Assembly: GCA_963605415.1 (NCBI GenBank)
Contig: CAVCUL010000018.1
Span: forward strand, 1 to 39,423
From: CAG-217 sp963605415
Lineage (GTDB): Bacteria; Bacillota; Clostridia; Oscillospirales; Acutalibacteraceae
Length of the DNA: 39,423 nucleotides
Direction: 5' to 3'
The notes under the pieces are model-generated. The model was given only the letters and a program-made list of their open reading frames with translations, was not told where the DNA came from and made no database searches. The translations under genes were made by a program, and so were the position numbers. Positions 1-6,372 of this stretch are shown here, piece after piece (positions within the stretch are counted from its first letter, which is position 1; each line of letters opens with the position of its first letter).

Positions 1-41
1 ACTTATAGCAAGATATGAGACCGACCGGTTCTCCATATTTG

Positions 42-128
42 AAAAGTTACGACAATCGCACTTTTAGCCGAGCGGAAAATCAGGGAAAAAGTTACGACAA
101 CTTGACCTTCAAATTTGTCGTAACTTTT
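42..128. repeat. Three copies of a 14-base motif, one inverted
   Basis: The motif AAAAGTTACGACAA occurs at 42-55 and 87-100 on the plus strand and as its exact reverse complement at 115-128. The second and third copies form a perfect inverted repeat with a 14-base gap, so they could fold as a hairpin or bind a dimeric protein. The spacing suggests protein-binding sites (iterons, recombinase or repressor sites) near the end of a mobile element, but that role is inferred. Sequence to the left of the window is missing, so further copies cannot be excluded. Confidence 0.7.
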
Positions 129-155
129 GAAAAACACCCAAAATGTTTACATTGT

Positions 156-190
156 AGGTGGCTGCATTTTAACGATGTAGCCACCTTTTA
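156..190 (+). terminator. Rho-independent terminator-like hairpin
   Basis: Arms at 156-166 and 176-186 pair over 11 positions with one mismatch (AGGTGGCTGCA against TGTAGCCACCT), with a 9-base loop and a short T run. It would end a transcript entering from the left of the window, or act in the opposite direction. Confidence 0.5.
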
Positions 191-230
191 TCATATATTC
201 TGCCATCCTCTTGCCTTTGGCATAAAGACG

Positions 231-280
231 TATAATAGAGCTTTTCTTCCTTATCGAATATAATGAGTGCAGACAGGAGG
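231..280 (+). promoter_or_regulatory. -10 box and strong ribosome site of the small gene at 290
   Basis: A perfect TATAAT lies at 231-236. A TTGCCT at 211-216 is the best -35 candidate, but the 14-base spacer is short. An AGGAGG at 275-280 sits 9 bases before the ATG at 290, which decides that start over the in-frame ATG at 263. Confidence 0.5.
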
Positions 281-289
281 TGCAGGCAT

Positions 290-463
290 ATGAAAAAGTA
301 CCATATCTATCTGACAGACGAAGAATATAGCCATGTGATACAGAGCCTTATCGGCTTGAAAAATGACCTGATAGCTCAGGGCAGATATACCGATGCAGTT
401 GATGATGTTCTCTGTAAGTTTTTATCAGCCAAGAAAAAGACATTGAAAATTAAATGCATATAA
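290..463 (+). CDS. Small conserved protein of mobile-element type
   Basis: This gene encodes 57 residues beginning MKKYHIYLTDEEYSHVI. The start at 290 is set by an AGGAGG 9 bases upstream. The protein looks like a short alpha/beta fold: a beta-like N-terminus, a helix with SLIGLKNDLIAQGRYTDAVDDV, and a Lys-rich tail (SAKKKTLKIKCI). From memory, near-identical small proteins are common in integrative and conjugative elements of Clostridia, where their function is unknown. It has its own promoter and is followed directly by a GC-rich hairpin at 465-490, so it appears to be a single-gene unit. It may mark the right end of an element lying left of the window. No catalytic motif is visible. Confidence 0.65.
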   Translation: MKKYHIYLTDEEYSHVIQSLIGLKNDLIAQGRYTDAVDDVLCKFLSAKKKTLKIKCI

Positions 464-464
464 A

Positions 465-490
465 AAAGCGGCGCAAAACTGCGCCGCTTT
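465..490. terminator. Perfect 11-bp hairpin after the small mobile-element gene
   Basis: AAAGCGGCGCA (465-475) pairs exactly with TGCGCCGCTTT (480-490) around a 4-base loop. It starts two bases after the stop codon of the small gene. A- and T-ends on both sides suit a bidirectional terminator. Confidence 0.65.
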
Positions 491-495
491 GGCCG

Positions 496-654
496 CACTC
501 GGACAGAGCGCGAGTGGCAGACTATGGCAAGTCTGCCGAGAAAGGAGAAGACTCTTTTGCGCCCTATGGGCACAGAAAAGAGCATTACCGCAGGGAGCCG
601 GAAGGAGAAGTACAGGGAGGGTGTTATCCGTGCAGGCGGGTTTTCGCCCGCCTG
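496..654. other. Cluster of hairpins, possible mobilisation (oriT-like) region
   Basis: No ORF here looks real. Three perfect inverted repeats follow one another: CACTCG/CGAGTG (496-501, 511-516), GGCAGACT/AGTCTGCC (516-523, 530-537) and CAGGCGGG/CCCGCCTG (633-640, 647-654). Purine-rich stretches such as AAGGAGAAG repeat between them. Tandem hairpins without genes beside a mobile-element protein are typical of transfer origins or recombination sites. That function is inferred; I see no relaxase or integrase. Confidence 0.35.
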
Positions 655-688
655 CTGTGTATTGTAAGCTCCTGCTGCGGGTCAAACA

Positions 689-705
689 AAATCCACAAGG
701 GATTT
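689..705 (-). terminator. Weak terminator candidate after the feo operon
   Basis: Read on the minus strand, AAATCC-CTTGT-GGATTT (six pairs) is followed by TGTTT. It lies 17 bases beyond the stop of the last feo-operon gene. The stem is short, so termination here is only plausible. Confidence 0.35.
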
Positions 706-721
706 ATTTGTGTAGGGAGGC

Positions 722-970
722 TTAGTGACCAAACAGGCCCTTTTTCTTGTACGGCTCCGTGTGCACATCGGTCACCGTATAGCCGGTGTCGCCGATGGCC
801 TTACGCAGGGCCGCCTCGTCTAAAGGCTCTGCCGAGATGATCTCCGCCTGTTTCTTTTTATGGGAGGCCTTTACACTCTTTACATGAAAGTTGCGGCGCA
901 CGGTATCGTTTACATGGCTCTCGCACATACCGCAAGCCATACCGTCAATGCCTACAATGGTCTTTGTCAT
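722..970 (-). CDS. Heavy-metal-associated (HMA) domain protein, CopZ-like
   Basis: This 82-residue cytoplasmic protein has the HMA metal-binding signature GMACGMCESHV near the N-terminus (the C-x-x-C pair is CGMC), as in copper chaperones and the N-terminal domains of metal ATPases. The remainder fits the ferredoxin-like beta-alpha-beta-beta-alpha-beta fold, ending in a Lys-rich tail (EPYKKKGLFGH). The ATG at 970 is chosen over an in-frame GTG at 979 because a GGGGAGG lies 8 bases before it. It is the last gene of the feo operon, 14 bases after the FeoB-associated gene. The usual ligand of this motif is Cu(I). Whether it carries copper, iron or another soft metal here cannot be told from sequence. 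Confidence 0.85.
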   Translation of the reverse strand: MTKTIVGIDGMACGMCESHVNDTVRRNFHVKSVKASHKKKQAEIISAEPLDEAALRKAIGDTGYTVTDVHTEPYKKKGLFGH

Positions 971-984
971 AAAGCACACCTCCC

Positions 985-1170
985 CTATCTTTTTTTCTTA
1001 GACTGCTGGTGGCAGCAGCCGGCGTTGGCGCAGTGGGCGCAATTTGCACCGCAGGTGTTGCGCCCGGCCTTTTTGTCTTTCACGATGGAGCAGATGATCC
1101 CCACCACGATAGCCACCAGCACAAGAATGATCAGAATGGTTAAATAATTCGCTTTCAGAAAGGCAAGCAT
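985..1170 (-). CDS. FeoB-associated Cys-rich membrane protein
   Basis: This 61-residue protein has one transmembrane helix (about residues 8-31, TILIILVLVAIVVGII) followed by a short cytoplasmic tail rich in Cys: NTCGANCAHCANAGCCH, five cysteines in pairs. This is the layout of the FeoB-associated Cys-rich family found directly downstream of feoB in Clostridia. The ATG at 1170 follows an AGAAGG site. It starts 20 bases after the feoB stop, so the two are co-transcribed. The family is thought to assist ferrous iron uptake, perhaps as a counterpart of proteobacterial FeoC, but its biochemical role is not established. The cysteines could bind iron or a cluster. Confidence 0.8.
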   Translation of the reverse strand: MLAFLKANYLTILIILVLVAIVVGIICSIVKDKKAGRNTCGANCAHCANAGCCHQQSKKKR

Positions 1171-1190
1171 AAACACACCTTCTTGTTTAA

Positions 1191-3716
1191 TTATTTGGTA
1201 GCCTTGCTCTTTGCTTTCTTTGCGGTCACGGTCAGGGTGTTATCGTCATACTTGTTCTTACGGAACAGCATATACACGATAGCGGCAATCAGCAGGATCG
1301 CAACGATCAGGCCGAAGATGTTGCCGTTGCCCATGAACATAGCGCCGATCTGATTTACGATCAGGGCGATCACATAAGCGAAGCCGCACTGATAACCGAT
1401 GGCGAACCAGGTCCACTTGGCATTGTTCATCTCTCTGCGAATAGCGCCGATGGCTGCAAAGCAGGGTGCGCACAGCAGGTTGAAGATCAGGAAGGAATAG
1501 CCCTGAACACCATTGAATGCGTCAGCAATAGAGGTGTACACATCGGCACCGCCGCCACCGTACAGGATGCCCAGCGTACCTACGATGTTCTCCTTTGCCA
1601 CCAGGCCGGTGATAGAGGCCACAACAGCCTGCCAATTGCCCCAGCCAAGAGGAGCAAAGATCCACTTGATGGCACCGCCGATGGCAGCCAGGATGGAGAA
1701 GTTGATCTCTTCCTCAGACAACATACGGAACTGGCCCTCAACCACGCCGAAGTAAGTGGTGAACCATACGAAGATGGTGGACAGAGTGATGATGGTGCCG
1801 GCCTTCTTAATGAAGGACCAGCCGCGCTCCCAAGTGGAGCGAAGCACATTGCCCAGGGTGGGCACATGGTATGCCGGCAGTTCCATAACGAAGGGCGCCG
1901 GGTCGCCGGAGAACATCTTGGTCTTCTTCAGCATAATGCCGGAGATGATGATGGCGGCCATACCGATGAAGTAGGCGGAGGTGGATACGATAGCAGAGCC
2001 ACCGAAGATAGCGCCTGCGATCATAGCGATAAAGGGCACCTTTGCACCGCAAGGAATAAAGGTGGTGGTCATAATGGTCATGCGGCGGTCGCGCTCATTC
2101 TCAATGGTACGGGACGCCATAACGCCGGGGATACCGCAACCGGTACCGATCAGCATGGGGATAAAGGACTTACCGGACAAACCGAACTTACGGAAGATAC
2201 GGTCCAGCACGAAAGCGATACGGCTCATATAACCGCAGCCCTCCAGAATCGCCAGCAGGAAGAACAGCACCAGCATCTGAGGTACAAAGCCCAGCACGGC
2301 GCCGACACCGGCTACGATACCGTCCAGCAGCAGACCGGACAGCCATTCGGGAGAATTGGCTTTCTCCAGCAGGTTACCCAGCAGAACCGGGATACCGGGT
2401 ACCCAAACGCCGTACTCGGAAGCGTCCGGCGCGCCATAGCCCTCTTTATAATCGGTGTTTTCATAATTGGCAACGGCCTCTTCCAGGGCAGCCTTCTTGG
2501 TGCCGGTGTGGTCCGTTGTCTCCAGCGTTTCTTCATCCTCAGTGGTGTAGGTCACGCTTGCATCTGCAGGCGTAGCGGCAACCAGCTGATCCAGAGCAGC
2601 CTTTGCATTGGCGTCGCTGTAATTCTCATTTTCCGTATCAATGGCGTCTGCCATATCCTCTGTGCCATAGGCATCAATAAACCCGGCCAGAATGTCGTCT
2701 GTTTCGCCATAGGTCTCCTCAGCGTCCGCTGCCTGACTGGTGCCGATCCAGAACAGGTGCCAGCCGTCCCCGAACACGCCGTCATTGGCCCAGTCCGTTG
2801 CGGAGGAACCCACAGTGACCATGGAGATGTAATAAACCAGGAACATAACCACTGCAAAGATGGGCAGACCCAGCCAGCGGTTGGTCACGATCTTGTCAAT
2901 CTTATCGGAGGTGGACAGCTTGCCCGCCTGCTTTTTCTTGTAGCAGCCCTTGATGATGGAGGCGATATAAATGTATCGTTCATTGGTGATAATGCTCTCT
3001 GCATCATCGTCCAGCTCCTCCTCGGCAGCCTTAATGTCTTCTTCGATATGGGCAGCCACCTGGGCGTCCAGATCCAGTTTCGCAAGCACCTTGTCGTCGC
3101 GCTCAAAAATCTTTATGGCATACCAGCGCTGCTGTTCCTCCGGCAGATTATGAACGGCAGCCTCTTCAATGTGGGCCAGCGCGTGCTCTACCACACCGGT
3201 AAAGGTGTGCTGGGGAACGGTGTGGCCGTTCTGTGCAGCCTGTACTGCAGCCTCGGCAGCCTCTTTAATGCCGGTGCCTTTCAGTGCAGAGATCTCTACC
3301 ACCGGGCAGCCCAATTCTCTAGACAGCTCCTGGGTGTTGATCTTGTCGCCGTTCTTCTTGACCACATCCATCATGTTGATGGCAACCACAACCGGGATAC
3401 CCAGTTCCACCAGCTGGGTGGTCAGGTACAAGTTACGCTCCAGGTTGGTACCGTCAATAATGTTCAAAATAGCGTTGGGGCGCTCACCGATCAGGTAGTC
3501 ACGGGCAACCACTTCCTCCAAAGTATACGGAGACAGGGAGTAAATACCCGGCAGGTCGGTAATCACAACATCGTTGTGCTTTTTCAGTTTACCCTCTTTT
3601 TTCTCCACCGTTACGCCGGGCCAGTTACCTACAAACTGGTTGGAACCGGTCAGCGCATTAAACAGTGTGGTCTTGCCGCAGTTTGGGTTACCGGCAAGTG
3701 CAATTGTTATTTTCAT
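1191..3716 (-). CDS. feoB: Ferrous iron transport protein B (FeoB)
   Basis: This 841-residue inner-membrane Fe(II) transporter has an N-terminal G domain. Visible motifs are G1 GNPNCGKT (residues 9-16), G2 around GVTVEKKEG (34-42), G3 DLPG (54-57), G4 NMMD (114-117) and G5 SALKGTG (about 143-149). A helical guanine-dissociation-inhibitor region follows to about 280, then the membrane core with Gate-type segments (GCGYMSRIAFVLDRIFRKFG, IPCGAKVPF, APCFAAIGAI). The odd part is an insert of about 110 acidic, low-hydrophobicity residues (about 327-436) just after the first membrane helix, where most FeoB proteins have a short loop. It makes the protein longer than the usual 650-770 residues. An AAGGA lies 10 bases before the ATG. 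It is the third gene of the feo operon, 79 bases after feoA. Confidence 0.96.
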   Translation of the reverse strand: MKITIALAGNPNCGKTTLFNALTGSNQFVGNWPGVTVEKKEGKLKKHNDVVITDLPGIYSLSPYTLEEVVARDYLIGERPNAILNIIDGTNLERNLYLTTQLVELGIPVVVAINMMDVVKKNGDKINTQELSRELGCPVVEISALKGTGIKEAAEAAVQAAQNGHTVPQHTFTGVVEHALAHIEEAAVHNLPEEQQRWYAIKIFERDDKVLAKLDLDAQVAAHIEEDIKAAEEELDDDAESIITNERYIYIASIIKGCYKKKQAGKLSTSDKIDKIVTNRWLGLPIFAVVMFLVYYISMVTVGSSATDWANDGVFGDGWHLFWIGTSQAADAEETYGETDDILAGFIDAYGTEDMADAIDTENENYSDANAKAALDQLVAATPADASVTYTTEDEETLETTDHTGTKKAALEEAVANYENTDYKEGYGAPDASEYGVWVPGIPVLLGNLLEKANSPEWLSGLLLDGIVAGVGAVLGFVPQMLVLFFLLAILEGCGYMSRIAFVLDRIFRKFGLSGKSFIPMLIGTGCGIPGVMASRTIENERDRRMTIMTTTFIPCGAKVPFIAMIAGAIFGGSAIVSTSAYFIGMAAIIISGIMLKKTKMFSGDPAPFVMELPAYHVPTLGNVLRSTWERGWSFIKKAGTIITLSTIFVWFTTYFGVVEGQFRMLSEEEINFSILAAIGGAIKWIFAPLGWGNWQAVVASITGLVAKENIVGTLGILYGGGGADVYTSIADAFNGVQGYSFLIFNLLCAPCFAAIGAIRREMNNAKWTWFAIGYQCGFAYVIALIVNQIGAMFMGNGNIFGLIVAILLIAAIVYMLFRKNKYDDNTLTVTAKKAKSKATK

Positions 3717-3795
3717 CGGTCACATTCCTTTCCGTGTCTTTTCGTTATTAGTGGCAACTAACGCCTTGAGCTAAATAAAAGGGCCCCCTGCCCTC

Positions 3796-4017
3796 TTATT
3801 GAACCTCGATCATCTCTGCATCCGCCTTACGAATGGAGAGCTCATAACCGCGCACGGTTACCTCAATGGGATCGCCCAGGGGCGCAACTTTGCGCACATG
3901 CACATCTATGCCCTTGGTGACGCCCATATCCATGATACGGCGCTTCACTGCGCCCTCGCCATGGAGCTTTACCACTTTGGCGCTGCCGCCTACCGGAACA
4001 TCTCTGAGTGTTTTCAT
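3796..4017 (-). CDS. feoA: FeoA domain protein (second copy in the operon)
   Basis: This 73-residue SH3-like beta-barrel protein of the FeoA family starts MKTLRDVPVGG and contains the family features RRIMDMGVTKGIDV and GDPIEVTVRGYELSIRKADA. FeoA is a small cytoplasmic partner of FeoB needed for ferrous iron uptake. An AGGAGG precedes the ATG. It lies between another FeoA-like gene (4074-4286) and feoB and must be co-transcribed with both. Clostridia often carry two stand-alone feoA genes in tandem before feoB; why two are needed is not known. Confidence 0.92.
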   Translation of the reverse strand: MKTLRDVPVGGSAKVVKLHGEGAVKRRIMDMGVTKGIDVHVRKVAPLGDPIEVTVRGYELSIRKADAEMIEVQ

Positions 4018-4073
4018 TCTGTGTCCTCCTCACCTATACAAAATCTTATACGAAAAGCAGATCGCTCTGCTCT

Positions 4074-4286
4074 TTATACCATAATTTTTGCAGCCATTTC
4101 CTTACTGATGGCCACACGGGTCTCTTTCACATTAACGATCAAATTACCCATCATGTCTGTGATCACCTGCACATCACCCCCGGCCACAAAGCCCAGGTCG
4201 CTCAGATGGGCACGCACCTCCGGCTTGCCGCCTACTTTTAAGATGGTGTAGGTCTCGCCGGTATCTGCTAAAGTTAAAGGCATCAT
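4074..4286 (-). CDS. feoA: FeoA domain protein (first gene of the operon)
   Basis: This 70-residue FeoA-family SH3-like protein begins MMPLTLADTGETYTI and contains VRAHLSDLGFVAGGDVQVI and GNLIVNVKETRVAISKEMAAKI, the typical order of FeoA strands. Two ATGs are adjacent (4286 and 4283). Both sit behind AGAGGA, so the exact start is uncertain by one codon; the longer in-frame extension to 4358 overlaps the operator and is rejected. It is the first gene of the iron operon, downstream of the promoter with two DtxR-type operators, and shares only moderate similarity with the second FeoA. Confidence 0.9.
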   Translation of the reverse strand: MMPLTLADTGETYTILKVGGKPEVRAHLSDLGFVAGGDVQVITDMMGNLIVNVKETRVAISKEMAAKIMV

Positions 4287-4324
4287 AATAGTAAATCCTC
4301 TTTTTCTCCCCGGCAAACACCCGG

Positions 4325-4377
4325 GGTTAGCACTTTCTAACCGCTTATATGTTAGCACTGGCTAACCATTTTGTCAA
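4325..4377 (-). promoter_or_regulatory. feo operon promoter with two DtxR/MntR-type operators
   Basis: On the minus strand a perfect -35 TTGACA (4377-4372), a 17-base spacer and a -10 TAACAT (4354-4349) form a sigma-A promoter. Two copies of GTTAGCACTNNCTAACC lie here: 4351-4367, exactly between the -35 and -10, and 4326-4342, just after the expected start of transcription. The pattern TTAG-N-CTAA matches the known DtxR/IdeR operator type. Metal-loaded repressor bound here would block polymerase, which fits the DtxR-like gene next door. Confidence 0.85.
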
Positions 4378-4414
4378 GCATTTCCGTTTATTTTTTGAAA
4401 AACAAAATCCACTC

Positions 4415-4462
4415 TTGCAGATTTGCACAGAATGTTGTATAATACACATAGTTAGTCTAAAC
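4415..4462 (+). promoter_or_regulatory. Promoter of the DtxR-like regulator, with an imperfect operator
   Basis: TTGCAG (4415-4420), a 17-base spacer and TATAAT (4438-4443) form a good sigma-A promoter. GTTAGTCTAAAC at 4451-4462, at or just after the start of transcription, resembles the arms of the two feo operators and may give autoregulation. It is a weaker palindrome than the two feo boxes. Confidence 0.65.
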
Positions 4463-4490
4463 AAATTACACAAAAAGTCACGGTGATCCT

Positions 4491-4889
4491 ATGAAAATTC
4501 AAGAGTCCGCAGAGAATTATTTGGAGACCATCCTTATGCTCAGCCAACGGGGTATGGATGTGCGCTCCATTGATATTGCCAATGAACTGGATTTTTCCAA
4601 GCCCAGCGTAAGCATTGCCATGAAGAACCTGCGGGAGAACGGCTATATTGAAATGGACGACAACGGCCACATCTTTCTATTGCCCCCCGGAGAGGAAATC
4701 GCCCAGCGTATGTACGAACGGCACACCTTTCTCTCCCGCTGGCTCACCGCCTTGGGCGTAGACCCGAAAACGGCTGTGGAAGATGCCTGCCGTATTGAGC
4801 ACGTAATCAGTGCAGAGAGCTTCGAGGCACTCAAGCGCGCCTGCGCCGCCCATACGGAACTGGACTTTGACGCCAACCGGGCAGAATAA
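4491..4889 (+). CDS. DtxR/MntR-family metal-dependent transcriptional regulator
   Basis: This 132-residue protein has an N-terminal winged helix (MKIQESAENYLETILMLSQR, then SIDIANELDFSKPSVSIAMKNLRENGYI as the recognition part) and a helical metal-binding and dimer domain (MYERHTFLSRWLTALGVD, DACRIEHVISAESFEALK). The E-R-H and E-H pattern matches the ligand positions of MntR/DtxR. It lacks the C-terminal SH3 domain of DtxR, so its size is that of MntR (about 140 residues). It is divergent from the feo operon, whose promoter carries two matching operators, so it most likely represses feo when metal is plentiful. Fe(II) as effector is inferred from the target; Mn(II) is possible. Confidence 0.9.
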   Translation: MKIQESAENYLETILMLSQRGMDVRSIDIANELDFSKPSVSIAMKNLRENGYIEMDDNGHIFLLPPGEEIAQRMYERHTFLSRWLTALGVDPKTAVEDACRIEHVISAESFEALKRACAAHTELDFDANRAE

Positions 4890-4905
4890 ACGCAATAGAT
4901 TATGA

Positions 4906-4936
4906 AGCACCCCATCTCGTAACGAGATGGGGTGCT
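4906..4936 (+). terminator. 14-bp hairpin after the DtxR-like gene
   Basis: AGCACCCCATCTCG (4906-4919) pairs perfectly with CGAGATGGGGTGCT (4923-4936). The trailing GTTGTGTG is a poor T run, but the stem is strong and lies 17 bases after the stop codon. Confidence 0.7.
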
Positions 4937-5010
4937 GTTGTGTGTATACGGCAGGATCAATCCCCCACCCTACAGTATATTGCCTTTGACGAATTGCTAT
5001 CAAAATCAAC

Positions 5011-5041
5011 AAAAAACCACCCACTGCAACGCAATGGGTGG
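5011..5041 (-). terminator. Terminator of the aldolase-aminotransferase operon
   Basis: On the minus strand CCACCCA (5041-5035) pairs with TGGGTGG (5023-5017), and TGC/GCA pairs inside the stem after one mismatch. Six T residues follow (5016-5011). It lies 18 bases beyond the stop of the aldolase-like gene. Confidence 0.75.
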
Positions 5042-5058
5042 CGGTGGCGCAGAGCGCC

Positions 5059-6276
5059 TTATTTTTTATTGATCTCTTTAGAATACTTAGCCAGGTATAC
5101 AGTGCGCATCAGGAAGCACTCTGCCTTGGGCACATAATGGGGGCGGTTAAAAATATCCGTATCGATCACGGCCTCACAGCCTTTGTCCATAATGATTTCC
5201 AGCGCCTGCATATCCCCGTCGGAATTACCGGTGATGATGGCGCCATTACCCTGGATCAAGATGGCATTGCGGCTGTCCATGGCCTTGGCAATATCCTTAG
5301 CGCAGGCATCCGTATCGCCGTTAATCCACGGACGGTTCTTTACATCCACGCCGGCGATCTGAGCAAAATCGTCAATCATGGGGATCATATCCTCGCCGGT
5401 GCAGGACACAGCGATCACATCCGGATCCGTGATCTGGCGAATAATAGAGCAATCCTGGCTGTCATAAATAGCCTTGTGGATTTTGGCACACTTAGGCGCA
5501 ATGCCGGTAATGCCCAACCCGGTCTCCAGATCCACATCAATGGTCTCACCGCCTACGGTCAGGCTAAAGGTCTTGCCGTTGCGCACAGAGGCACCCAGGT
5601 CACAAATACTGTCCGGCATAGCTACAGCGCCGTTCTTCTTTAAGAAGTAATTACGCTTGCCCTCATCGGAATACGTCTTGGCCCAAGAATGGCGCAAGTA
5701 ATTGTCCTTAATTACACGCTCACAGCACTTCTCCAGTGCGTCTGCGATCTCAAAAGCCTGCTCATAGGTATCGCCCATGCAAAGAGTGCCGTGGTGCATC
5801 ATCATAATGGCGCGGCAACCCGGGTTCATCATAATGCACATCTCCACCTTCTTACGCAGAGAATTGGTGGTAGACATAGCGTAATCGGCGCAGGGCACTT
5901 TGGTACCCAGTACCGGCTGGAATTCATTATAAACATTGCGGATCTCCATGCCGGTAATGCTGACAATGGTGGCCGCCTTTTGGTGGGTGTGGATCACAAA
6001 GTCCACAGTGGGATGGTGGCGGTACGCCGCAGCGTGCACGCCCTTCTCGGAAGAGGGCTTAATGTCGCCCTCATAAGAGCAGTCCTCAATATTGACCACA
6101 ACAACCTCTTCCGGCGTCAGCGTCTCATACGCACGACCGGAGGGTGTGATCACAAACTGGGTGTCGGAAATACGGGCAGATACATTGCCCCAGGTACGGG
6201 CGATTAGGCCGCTTTCCACCAGCTTTTTGCCGGCTTCAACCACCAGCTTTTTTGCTTCTTCTAATTCGTAAGCCAT
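5059..6276 (-). CDS. Tandem class II aldolase/adducin-fold protein
   Basis: This 405-residue cytoplasmic protein is made of two aldolase-class-II-like halves. The first (about 1-200) keeps the catalytic set of fuculose-phosphate-type aldolases: Glu77 in PSSEKGVH, the zinc ligands His96 and His98 in VIHTHQ, and His161/162 in MMHHGTLCMG. The second (about 240-390) has the same strand order, but the equivalent sites read PDVIAVSCTG and IQGNGAIITG, so the zinc histidines are gone. Such enzymes split or epimerise phosphorylated ketoses through a zinc enediolate. It follows the class III aminotransferase by 96 bases in one operon, opposite an FGGY kinase, so its substrate is likely a phosphorylated sugar or amino-sugar derivative. 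The exact reaction is unknown. Confidence 0.85.
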   Translation of the reverse strand: MAYELEEAKKLVVEAGKKLVESGLIARTWGNVSARISDTQFVITPSGRAYETLTPEEVVVVNIEDCSYEGDIKPSSEKGVHAAAYRHHPTVDFVIHTHQKAATIVSITGMEIRNVYNEFQPVLGTKVPCADYAMSTTNSLRKKVEMCIMMNPGCRAIMMMHHGTLCMGDTYEQAFEIADALEKCCERVIKDNYLRHSWAKTYSDEGKRNYFLKKNGAVAMPDSICDLGASVRNGKTFSLTVGGETIDVDLETGLGITGIAPKCAKIHKAIYDSQDCSIIRQITDPDVIAVSCTGEDMIPMIDDFAQIAGVDVKNRPWINGDTDACAKDIAKAMDSRNAILIQGNGAIITGNSDGDMQALEIIMDKGCEAVIDTDIFNRPHYVPKAECFLMRTVYLAKYSKEINKK

Positions 6277-6299
6277 GTGTTTTCCCCTTAAAATCGTAT

Positions 6300-6351
6300 T
6301 TTTGCCCCGGGGGCAAAAGCACCAAAAGGACGGCCGGGCATTACTGCCCGG
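6300..6351 (-). other. Two hairpins between aminotransferase and aldolase genes
   Basis: TTTTGCC/GGCAAAA arms (6300-6306, 6312-6318) and CCGGGCA/TGCCCGG arms (6334-6340, 6345-6351) lie in the 96-base gap inside the operon. The first, read on the minus strand, ends in a T run and could be a partial terminator that lowers aldolase expression, or the pair could stabilise the processed message. Confidence 0.5.
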
Positions 6352-6372
6352 TACCGCCCTTGGTAAAAATTC

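Noticed and set aside
1866..3761. Long plus-strand ORF opposite feoB
   Set aside because: It is the antisense shadow of feoB, which has all its GTPase motifs; the antisense product has no recognisable domain and low-complexity His/Gly composition.
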